A DNA stretch of 64,000 bases, from the NCBI GenBank assembly GCA_025060195.1, contig JANXCQ010000003.1, positions 64,722 to 128,721 on the forward strand. The letters are read 5' to 3'. The stretch is from Gemmatales bacterium (GTDB lineage Bacteria; Planctomycetota; Planctomycetia; Gemmatales; HRBIN36). A program made the translations under genes and the position numbers. Positions 10,313 through 17,636 of the stretch are shown here, in pieces. The first letter of the stretch is position 1. Each line of letters starts with the position of its first letter. The notes under the pieces were generated by a model, which was not told the DNA's origin, did not search any database, and saw only the letters and a list, made by a program, of their open reading frames with translations.

Positions 10313-11833
10313 TCATGGCCGACTTAGCCACCGTAACAACACCCAAGCCAAGGCAATCCCTAATCCCAATCCGGTTCCCCCGGCCAGCCACACCGACCAA
10401 TGCCATCTGTTGCCTACCGGAGACTCGGCGCTTCTATCACCATCAGCGGAATTCGTCGGTCGCTGCGGCACAGTGACGCGACTGGCCGAGGAGGCCGCAG
10501 GGGCGTTAGTCGGCTTATCAAGTACAGATGCGTCATGCATCAACTTCCCGTGAACCGACGAGGCCGATGGCGATGCCGACTTGGATTCACCAGTAACGCC
10601 TACTAACCGAATCTGGCTTGATGAGGCTCCCTGGAGTATTGTTGAGTCTCGCGACCGTGCAGCCCCCGCCTGTGCCAGCGTGCTACGCAATCGCGAAGAG
10701 CTGGGCGCCATGTTCACGGAGGAGACCGTCGCCAACATATAGTCCGCGGCGGCTGAGCCAGCGCTTGGCGAAGTCGACATCGCCACTCCAGGCGGAGGCA
10801 GCAGTTGGCGCAAGTCCACCATGGGTTCCAGGATTCGAGCTACTTCCTCGGGCGTCTGCGGACGCTCTGCGGGTTTCTTCGCCAACATCCGATGCAACAA
10901 CTCAGCCAGCTCGATGGGCACATCGGAGCGTATTTCCCGAATCGGCTTGGGCATTCTCGTTTGGTGCCAAATTAGCTTCTGCGCCACGGTGCCTTCGGGG
11001 AAGAGTGGATGCCCGGCCAAGACGTAATAAAACGTCGCCCCGAGACTGTAAATATCCGCGCGGATATCCACCACATGGCTATCGAGCGCTTGCTCCGGAG
11101 CCAAATAATCCGCCGTACCTAACACTTTTTCGTCATATTTACGAGTCAAAATATCTTGTTCGTCCAGGAAGAAACGAGCCAAGCCCAAGTCTAAAAGCTT
11201 TACCACGCCCGCTCGGCTCACCAACAGGTTGGCCGGCTTGATGTCCCGATGAATCAGCCCGACGCTATACGCATGATGCAATCCCCTAGCTGCCTGGTAC
11301 AAATAATGCGTCGCCCGCGCTACATCGAAAGGCCCGTGCGCTTTGACCAAGTCCTGCAAACTTACTCCGTCGACATACTCCATAACTAAAAAATGTAAAT
11401 CTCCCTCCTGATCCAGGTCATAAGCACGCACCACATTCGGGTGGTCGAGGGCCGCAATCGCTTTCGCTTCACGGTAAAAACGTTCCAACGCAGAGCTTTC
11501 CATGGAGCGGGAACGTGGCAAGACCTTGATGGCCACCAAACGCTTCATGTATTTATGTTCGGCCAAAAACACCATGCCCATACCACCACTACCCAGGCGG
11601 CTGAGAATCTTATATTTGCTGATAAAAAAACCTTTCCATCTACCTGCCAGCAATTGTTCCGCTTGAAACGCCGTGATTACGCCTCGCCGAACGAGCAAGT
11701 CGGCAAATTGGGCCGGACCGGTCACTTGACCGCCCGCACCGATTTCTCCGACCAATTTGTCCAGGCTCTCGGCTTCGACCAGACCGCTCTTCCGGAGCAG
11801 CTCGAAGAAAGCTTCTAACGTCGCTACCGCCAT
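10313..11833 (-). CDS. Serine/threonine protein kinase, C-terminal membrane anchor
   Basis: This 506-residue Hanks-type kinase has an N-terminal helical pre-domain of about 65 residues (FFELLRKSGLVEAESLDKLV ... GVITAFQAEQLLAGR), common in planctomycete kinases. The kinase core follows: glycine loop RLGSGGMGMVF, ATP-lysine in VAIKVLP (Lys103), catalytic HRDIKPANLL, DLGLA in place of DFG, and GTADYLAPEQ. A Ser/Pro/Ala-rich linker leads to a single C-terminal membrane segment (VWLAGGTGLGLGIALAWVLL), so the catalytic domain is expected in the cytoplasm. The ATG at 11833 is chosen because the conserved pre-domain starts there, with AAGG upstream; a 20-residue upstream extension is unlikely. The gene is followed after 33 bp by an acyl-CoA dehydrogenase gene. 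All key catalytic residues are present. Confidence 0.93.
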   Translation of the reverse strand: MAVATLEAFFELLRKSGLVEAESLDKLVGEIGAGGQVTGPAQFADLLVRRGVITAFQAEQLLAGRWKGFFISKYKILSRLGSGGMGMVFLAEHKYMKRLVAIKVLPRSRSMESSALERFYREAKAIAALDHPNVVRAYDLDQEGDLHFLVMEYVDGVSLQDLVKAHGPFDVARATHYLYQAARGLHHAYSVGLIHRDIKPANLLVSRAGVVKLLDLGLARFFLDEQDILTRKYDEKVLGTADYLAPEQALDSHVVDIRADIYSLGATFYYVLAGHPLFPEGTVAQKLIWHQTRMPKPIREIRSDVPIELAELLHRMLAKKPAERPQTPEEVARILEPMVDLRQLLPPPGVAMSTSPSAGSAAADYMLATVSSVNMAPSSSRLRSTLAQAGAARSRDSTILQGASSSQIRLVGVTGESKSASPSASSVHGKLMHDASVLDKPTNAPAASSASRVTVPQRPTNSADGDRSAESPVGNRWHWSVWLAGGTGLGLGIALAWVLLRWLSRP

Positions 11834-12073
11834 CGCCAGCCTTACTGCCTGCGCTCTATTCGGCGAGACGAGGCCACTTCGGCCGCGCTGCATTGAAGCA
11901 GCGCACCTTCCCCTTGTATTCAGTATAGACAGGACCGTTGTTTCTAAACAACTTACCCGGCGTTTTTTAACGCGGCCGTAAATAATAACATCCCGCGCAA
12001 ACAGAACCCATAATTGCCAAGATTAGGGACGTACCCGCGGGTGAGTAAGCAGGCGCACGGGGAACTTTTGAGC

Positions 12074-12484
12074 CTAAGGCCTATGCTTATCATGACATTC
12101 GTCGCACTTCTTATCCAAGGCCTTAATCGCTGCCAACACCGCCTTGGCATCCTTCTTGTTCACCGCCTCTTCGACCTTCGCGACATCTTCCGTATATTCC
12201 CTACACAGTTTGACCCAGCTAGCCTTTGCGCCCTTGGGAGGATCATTCTTTTCCATTAGGCTGATTAGTCGCGTGAATTCTTTAGCATCCTTCTGCATCT
12301 TCGCCCAATCAGGCTTTGGTTTCTTAGCCTCCACTTCCAGCTGGTCCTTGAGCCCTTTCTTGACTCGATGCGTGATGTCCATGATTTCATCCACGCCGGG
12401 AATATCCTGTCTCAAGGCCAGTGCCACGCTCCCGAAGACCATGAGAAGCATCCCCAGCACGAGCCAGTGCACAGTGCGTTGCAT
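12074..12484 (-). CDS. Small secreted c-type cytochrome with C-terminal CxxCH
   Basis: This 136-residue protein has an N-terminal signal peptide (VHWLVLGMLLMVFGSVALA). The mature part is Lys/Glu-rich and predicted all-helical, ending in KKCDECHDKHRP. The single CxxCH (Cys127, Cys130, His131) at the extreme C-terminus of a four-helix-type protein is the layout of class II cytochromes (cytochrome c'-like) and related planctomycete proteins. A periplasmic electron-transfer or gas-binding role is an inference. A perfect AGGAGG (12492-12497 on the complementary strand) lies 7 bases before the ATG. The gene stands alone: a kinase gene lies upstream in the window's numbering and a gap of 366 bp separates it from mqnD. 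Confidence 0.8.
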   Translation of the reverse strand: MQRTVHWLVLGMLLMVFGSVALALRQDIPGVDEIMDITHRVKKGLKDQLEVEAKKPKPDWAKMQKDAKEFTRLISLMEKNDPPKGAKASWVKLCREYTEDVAKVEEAVNKKDAKAVLAAIKALDKKCDECHDKHRP

Positions 12485-12850
12485 GAGATTTCCTCCTGAT
12501 TACCGGATTTTGAGCTTGCATCGCAAACCATGCTTGGTGGGCGGTTGGGCAGGTTCTCCGCAATAACTACTGACGCAGGCTTGTGTCGTCAACGGGGAGC
12601 TTTGTAACTTTTGGTTGCTAGCCCTTTCTGTTGCTGCGTGCTCCGTAACTTGCTCTCTCATTTCAGTGAACGAACGAAACAGGCGACCGCACCCCCAAGA
12701 GCGCGTCACCGCCCGTCAGCGATAAGGCCCCGGCCGATTCACGACCAACATTGACATATTCCAAAGCATTCTATGCGGGCACTCGTGATGCTACCCGGAA
12801 CGCCATCTTGCAGGGCATCGGCTGCTCACGCGTGGCAAATCCCACTAACA
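12485..12850. other. Gene-free stretch between the cytochrome gene and mqnD
   Basis: These 366 bases carry the ribosome-binding site and presumably the promoter of the small cytochrome gene at the low end. No other gene, RNA or repeat is recognisable. Confidence 0.5.
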
Positions 12851-13696
12851 CTAGACCTCGTCTGCAAAAGCAATCCTCGGCTCATGAGGGATTAGGCCCG
12901 CACTATAAGCCTCACGCAACAGGCGTTCCACCGCTTGTCGTTCTTCTGGCCCAGCCAGGAGCGTGCGCTGGTTAACATACATCCGCACGAATTCCCGCCC
13001 TTGTTCCCGACTTAGCCCCCGCCCATACTGCAAGGCATAATCCAGCACCTCCTCCTCATGCTCTAACGCATATAAGATGCTTTCGCGCAACAGCCTGGCG
13101 ATCGCACTGATAACTTCGTTCCCTAAATCTCTACGCACTATATTAGCACCTAAAGGAAGCGGTAAGCCCGTATTCTCAAACCACCATTTCCCTAAATCCA
13201 CGACTAACTCCAGGCCCTGCTGTTGATATGTAAGCTGGCCCTCATGAATAATTAAACCAGCTTCCACCTCGCCTCGGCGCACCGCAGCGAGAATTTCGTC
13301 AAAGCGAATCACTCGGTAAGAGCAGTGCGAACCTAAGTATAATTGCAGCGCGAGAAACGCAGTAGTTAATTTACCAGGCACCGCTATTGTAACATCACGG
13401 AGACCTTCCCTATCTAAGCGTCTTCGACTCACAATTATGGGGCCGTACCGATCTCCCATGCTGAATCCACTGGGCAGTAACAGATATGTGTCCGTTACGT
13501 AGGCATATGCATGTACACTTACTGCAGAGACCTCCAGCTCACCCCGCAGACAACGCTGATTTAATGTCTCAATATCTTGCAGCTCATGCCGAATCTCCAA
13601 ATCTCCGGTTGCAATCTTGCCATGAGTCAGTGCAAAAAACATAAAGGCATCGTCGGCATCAGGACTATGGCCTATAGTGATGATGCGTTTCGGCAC
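12851..13696 (-). CDS. mqnD: 1,4-dihydroxy-6-naphthoate synthase (MqnD), futalosine menaquinone pathway
   Basis: This 281-residue periplasmic-binding-protein-fold enzyme converts cyclic dehypoxanthinyl futalosine to 1,4-dihydroxy-6-naphthoate. The diagnostic N-terminus GHSPDADDAFMFFAL is clear, followed by DIETLNQRCLRGELEVSAVS, GLIIHEGQLTYQ and LPLPLGANIVRRD blocks typical of MqnD. No signal peptide is present, as expected for the cytosolic enzyme. The start is a GTG at 13696 with AAGGAGAAGG just upstream. The first 25 bases overlap the end of the upstream DUF4416 gene, so translation is probably coupled. The other mqn genes (A, B, C) are not in the window. The organism therefore probably makes menaquinone by the futalosine route (inference from this one gene). 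Confidence 0.92.
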   Translation of the reverse strand: MPKRIITIGHSPDADDAFMFFALTHGKIATGDLEIRHELQDIETLNQRCLRGELEVSAVSVHAYAYVTDTYLLLPSGFSMGDRYGPIIVSRRRLDREGLRDVTIAVPGKLTTAFLALQLYLGSHCSYRVIRFDEILAAVRRGEVEAGLIIHEGQLTYQQQGLELVVDLGKWWFENTGLPLPLGANIVRRDLGNEVISAIARLLRESILYALEHEEEVLDYALQYGRGLSREQGREFVRMYVNQRTLLAGPEERQAVERLLREAYSAGLIPHEPRIAFADEV

Positions 13697-14253
13697 AATC
13701 CTTCTCCTTGCGTCTTAGTTAATTGGCGCCAGCGGCGCACCTGCTCCATATACAAGGACCGAATTCTAAGCAAATCTTGATCATAACGGCCGTCCTTAAA
13801 ATCTGGGAAACTCCATTCAAAGAACTGATACTTCCCATGCTTATACCGAGCTATAAGATCTGCCCATATGCCGTCGCTGAGATAAATCTTTTGCCCGGCT
13901 TTTTTGCACGATGCCAACACCACCTTGTTATCATCCAGATACCCGATATCTATATTGACTAGGCGGTTGCCATCCCTAGCCAAGGACATTTCTAGCGCTG
14001 TAGTCATTAGCTTGCGCTGCGAGAGCTTGTCGGGCAAATCAATATTGTGAAAACTAACTAGGCGGCGAGAAAGCTCCGGCCCCATTTCTGGCTCGTAATA
14101 ATGCGTGACGTCGAAACGATAGTCCCCACTCACATAATCCACAGGACCTAATTTTTCCTCCAGCAAAGATATCGCTTTTTGTAGCGCAAGCGTGTCTGCC
14201 CATAAAATGGCCGCGAAATACTTGACTGGCTCAGGAGGCAGCGGCTTGGCCAT
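13672..14253 (-). CDS. DUF4416 family protein
   Basis: This 193-residue soluble protein of unknown function has features I recognise as DUF4416: the N-terminal KYFAAILWADTLALQKAIS and EEKLGPVDYVSGDYRF, then ITHYYEPEMG-like FDVTHYYEPEMGPEL, LVNIDIGYLDD, and C-terminal FEWSFPDFKDGRYD. There is no signal peptide or membrane segment. The ATG at 14253 is chosen over a GTG at 14265 because GGAG lies about 7 bases upstream. The gene overlaps the NAT-like gene by 23 bp and mqnD by 25 bp, forming a tight operon. The context suggests a link to quinone synthesis or regulation, but no reaction can be assigned. Confidence 0.8.
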   Translation of the reverse strand: MAKPLPPEPVKYFAAILWADTLALQKAISLLEEKLGPVDYVSGDYRFDVTHYYEPEMGPELSRRLVSFHNIDLPDKLSQRKLMTTALEMSLARDGNRLVNIDIGYLDDNKVVLASCKKAGQKIYLSDGIWADLIARYKHGKYQFFEWSFPDFKDGRYDQDLLRIRSLYMEQVRRWRQLTKTQGEGLCRNASSL

Positions 14254-15058
14254 ATTTTTCTCCACGCTGCTTAAGAATCCTTAGGGCTTTATATACCAGG
14301 CACGGAGCGATCCCGAAAATCTCATGGATGTATCGAGCTAATTCCTGCAGGGGTAATTCCTCGCGTACGACCTGATGATGGCTGCGCCTCTGCAAACGAT
14401 TGCCCTTGAGATAAATATGTTCGCCTTTTCGAACTTGAGTAACGAGCGGATAACGCATCATCTCCCAATCAAACGATAGATCCCAGATGCGTAGGAATTC
14501 GTCCCATTCTACCGGAGTCGTTTTATATGTTAGGCGCAGTTGTAACTCACTTTTAGGGCTAACAACATATAAATCGAATTTAGCATTATCATTTCGAGGC
14601 CTGAGCTCTAGGTTATGAAAGGATGTCGCTAAGGTCAAAGGGCCCTCTTTCGGCAATTCTATGAGATCACTAATAAGGAAGCCTGGATCTACCAAATGCG
14701 GCCTACCTTGTTTCCACAGCAGCAAGGCACAGTGGGTATCCGGACCATACGGTCGGTCTGCCAAGATTGGTTGAGCCTCCCAACCTAGTTGTCGCACGAT
14801 ATGGAGTAAGGTAGCTGTTAGAGAAAAACACGTGCCTCCCGTACCTAAGCGAATGTGGTCTGTGATCACTTCCTCAGGGGTGCGGCGTGCTTCAGGAACT
14901 CGACCACGCTCGGCCTCGCGAACAATCTTACTAAGATTTTCGTAAGGTAATCGTGCAAACGCACGGAGTACTTGCTTCAACACCCGGTCCGGTTCTTCAA
15001 GCAGGTTTATCGCATAATGACGCGCAAACCGAGCAAGTGTTTCATCCCTTACGGCCAT
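14231..15058 (-). CDS. Arylamine N-acetyltransferase (NAT)-like protein
   Basis: This 275-residue protein has the NAT fold signature. RLPYENLSKI (37-45) resembles the family PFENL motif. GTGGTCFSLTATLL gives the catalytic Cys77, DTHCALLL the His109, and LVDPGF the Asp124. The Cys-His-Asp order and spacing match NAT enzymes, which acetylate arylamines or hydrazines or, as in rifamycin amide synthase, form amides. The physiological substrate is unknown. It is the first gene of an overlapping trio with DUF4416 and mqnD and diverges from the TPR membrane protein gene across a 79-bp promoter-containing gap. Codons here are more A/T rich than in the 26-41 kb region. A non-acetyl acyltransfer role remains possible. 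Confidence 0.75.
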   Translation of the reverse strand: MAVRDETLARFARHYAINLLEEPDRVLKQVLRAFARLPYENLSKIVREAERGRVPEARRTPEEVITDHIRLGTGGTCFSLTATLLHIVRQLGWEAQPILADRPYGPDTHCALLLWKQGRPHLVDPGFLISDLIELPKEGPLTLATSFHNLELRPRNDNAKFDLYVVSPKSELQLRLTYKTTPVEWDEFLRIWDLSFDWEMMRYPLVTQVRKGEHIYLKGNRLQRRSHHQVVREELPLQELARYIHEIFGIAPCLVYKALRILKQRGEKYGQAAAS

Positions 15059-15137
15059 CTTTCCTGCCTCGCCCAGACGACTCGACCGCCGTACACTATC
15101 TTAAGAAAAACAGCTTCGTCTAGGAAGAGGCGCCACC

Positions 15138-17636
15138 ATGAACAAAACAGATATGAGCACGACCGCTTGGCTAAGTGTTAGGGAATACATCGCTAAGGGG
15201 ATTGTCGCTGGTGCGCTACTGGCCGTTGCTCTCCAGACGCCTAATCCGTGGGGCGCTTTAATGATCTACGTTGGCATTGCGGTTGGGTTGATAAGCACAC
15301 TTCTGCTCGCCGCTTATGAGGTGATGGTTCGTCAAGGTCAAGTGGTAGTCAGCTCGATTTGGCCCTTCATTTTTTACCTTATTCTCGATAACCCAGGCGC
15401 CGTGTATGGCGGGATCTTGGTAGGGTTGGTTCTGGGTTTAGGCTCTAGCATAGGCGCAGTTTGGCTGGCTTCAGCGGTGGTGTGGAGCTGGCAGCAATTG
15501 CTAGGCGGTATTGCGCTCGGCGCCGTGGTAGGTGGAGCAGTTCCTTTCGTCGTGCGCTGGCGCAATCGCTGGCTACGCAGCAGCACGATACTCGCGTTCG
15601 CGGGTTTACTAACAGGGGTCTTCATCTTTGCCCTTACCTGGTATCCGGAATGGTTACCGGACATGTCCCCGCAATGGTTCGCAGCTAATTTGCTCGTGGC
15701 CGCCTTATTAGTGCATTTCCTGGCCTTTGCTGGTCGAACGGAAGAAAGCGAATTAGAATGTGGCCTGACTACTCTATTTATTGCCGCGTCACTTTATGTC
15801 CTTATGCCGGAACGTTGGCGCATAGTTGGATTATTGGTACCCTTAGTCTGGTACGTTATTTACACAGGTACCATGCTGCGACACGTCCAGGTATTGAAAC
15901 ACGTTTTGCGGGGTTGGAATTATTTAGAGCTAAGGTATTTTCGCGAAGCTCTGCTTTCCTTTCGCCGAGCTCTGGAAATTCAACCAGGAAGCTCATGGGC
16001 GCGAGAGGGATTATGGCGGGTTCATCGGAAATTGACAGCTGACCTATTGGCCCAGCAGCCGCAATTGCGTCAGTTATTAGATATGGATTTGTGTTTGCAG
16101 CGCGTTGCAGAATTGCTTTTGCCAGGAACTCCCTCTGTCTCAGCTCTCGAAGAGGCCGAAAAGCTGCTTGACCTGATCTTAGATCAAGACCCCAATCGTC
16201 GGCCTGAAGTTCTGTATTGGCGAGCGATCTTATTGACTCATGCCCATCAATATGACCGCGCGGCTGAGGCCCTACTCGAACTACTGGATCGGCGTCTGTG
16301 GCCCGGAGTTTCCCCGTCGCGAGAAAAAATCTTAGCGCGAGCCTGGCATCTGGCGTTATTAGCGCATCAAGAGCTAACACAACGGGTTGGCGATGTCCTA
16401 ATGCGGACTCCGGGTAAGCGTATTGAAGCCATCGGAGATATAGAATTCGCTTTACAAAAACAGCCCGATGAGCCTATAGCGGAGGAACTGAAAGAATATC
16501 TTTATCATGGTTTGACTTTCGAAGAATTTGAACAAACGAGGCAGAAGGAGCCTGAATTAGTTCAGCGTCTCAATTTTTCATATCTTTTCGATAAAGGGCA
16601 GCAATTGCTCCAGAGCGCGGACCGCTGGCAACAAGGAGTAGATTATCTGCGTATGGCCGCATACGGATTTCCTGACCAAGCGCCGAGCATTTACTATCAG
16701 TTAGGCGAAATCTATCGGCAGGGAGGTGATGAACAAAGTGCACGTTATTATTATGAGCAAGCTAAGCTATCTGCCCGTGAATACGGTTTAGATCGTTTAG
16801 CGTCAGAACAAAGGCAGGCATATTTTCGGGCCGTTTATCATCTGGCTCAGTTTGCCTATCAGGCTCAGGACTTAGATCATGCCCTGGAAAATTTTATTCT
16901 TTACGTCGAATCGCCTCAGGCGGGAACCGACACATTACGCCTTATTACAGAACTTTACGAGCGGAAGGGAGATGCAGTGTCCGCCTTGATTTGGAATGAG
17001 AAGGCCTTATCTCTCGATAGCAATAATCCGCTCCTTTTAGAACGTAAGGATCGATATTACTACTCAGTTATGCCAGAGGATCTGTTGGCCCAGCGAACTC
17101 GTGTGGAGAAACATTTTGATATCGAGTACTGCCTGCGCAAGGCGAAGTCCTTGGTTGATCTGCGTAATGCGGGGGAGCCGCAGTTAGAATGGGCCTTACA
17201 TTTAGCGCGGTTGGTTTTGGCCCTGGAGCCAAACAATCTCCGCGCCCTAGTCCTATGTGGCCGGGTATATCAACGCGTGGGCAATGAAGAAGAGTCGGCC
17301 CGGTATTATGAGCAGGCACGCGCTGCTAAGCCCGATCGATTCAGTAGTCGGGAAGAAGAAGAAGCCTGGTATTTAGCGACGGTTCGCCTGGGTGATTATT
17401 ATTTATACCGGGCGAAGCGGCCCGACTTAGCGTTAGCGTGTTATAGCGATTATCGTAGCTCGCCGAAAAGCGGCGCCGATACGCTCTATAAGATGGGGCA
17501 ATGTTATGAGCAACTGGGCGACGTGGTGCGGGCCACAAAATGTTATCAGGCCGTCACCGTTTATGACCATCCACTATCTCATGAGGCTTATGCAGCGCTA
17601 ACGCGCTTAGAGGCATCAGGCCGATCTTCAGTCTAA
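15138..17636 (+). CDS. Polytopic membrane protein with C-terminal TPR domain
   Basis: This 832-residue protein is not recognised as a named family. Residues ~15-250 contain about eight hydrophobic segments (for example GIVAGALLAVALQT, IYVGIAVGLISTLLLAAYEV, GGILVGLVLGLGSSIGAVWL). Several are glycine-rich, like Gly-zipper helices. From ~255 on the protein is a soluble array of TPR-type repeats (ALLSFRRALEIQPGSSWA, IYYQLGEIYRQGGDEQSARYYYEQA, ARYYEQARAAKPD, DTLYKMGQCYEQLGDVVRATKCYQ). AGGAAGAGG lies 7 bases upstream of the ATG. It is divergent from the NAT-DUF4416-mqnD operon, and its 3' end overlaps the end of the convergent prolyl oligopeptidase gene by 9 bp. It is probably an inner-membrane scaffold with a large solvent-exposed TPR domain. 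Confidence 0.8.
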   Translation: MNKTDMSTTAWLSVREYIAKGIVAGALLAVALQTPNPWGALMIYVGIAVGLISTLLLAAYEVMVRQGQVVVSSIWPFIFYLILDNPGAVYGGILVGLVLGLGSSIGAVWLASAVVWSWQQLLGGIALGAVVGGAVPFVVRWRNRWLRSSTILAFAGLLTGVFIFALTWYPEWLPDMSPQWFAANLLVAALLVHFLAFAGRTEESELECGLTTLFIAASLYVLMPERWRIVGLLVPLVWYVIYTGTMLRHVQVLKHVLRGWNYLELRYFREALLSFRRALEIQPGSSWAREGLWRVHRKLTADLLAQQPQLRQLLDMDLCLQRVAELLLPGTPSVSALEEAEKLLDLILDQDPNRRPEVLYWRAILLTHAHQYDRAAEALLELLDRRLWPGVSPSREKILARAWHLALLAHQELTQRVGDVLMRTPGKRIEAIGDIEFALQKQPDEPIAEELKEYLYHGLTFEEFEQTRQKEPELVQRLNFSYLFDKGQQLLQSADRWQQGVDYLRMAAYGFPDQAPSIYYQLGEIYRQGGDEQSARYYYEQAKLSAREYGLDRLASEQRQAYFRAVYHLAQFAYQAQDLDHALENFILYVESPQAGTDTLRLITELYERKGDAVSALIWNEKALSLDSNNPLLLERKDRYYYSVMPEDLLAQRTRVEKHFDIEYCLRKAKSLVDLRNAGEPQLEWALHLARLVLALEPNNLRALVLCGRVYQRVGNEEESARYYEQARAAKPDRFSSREEEEAWYLATVRLGDYYLYRAKRPDLALACYSDYRSSPKSGADTLYKMGQCYEQLGDVVRATKCYQAVTVYDHPLSHEAYAALTRLEASGRSSV

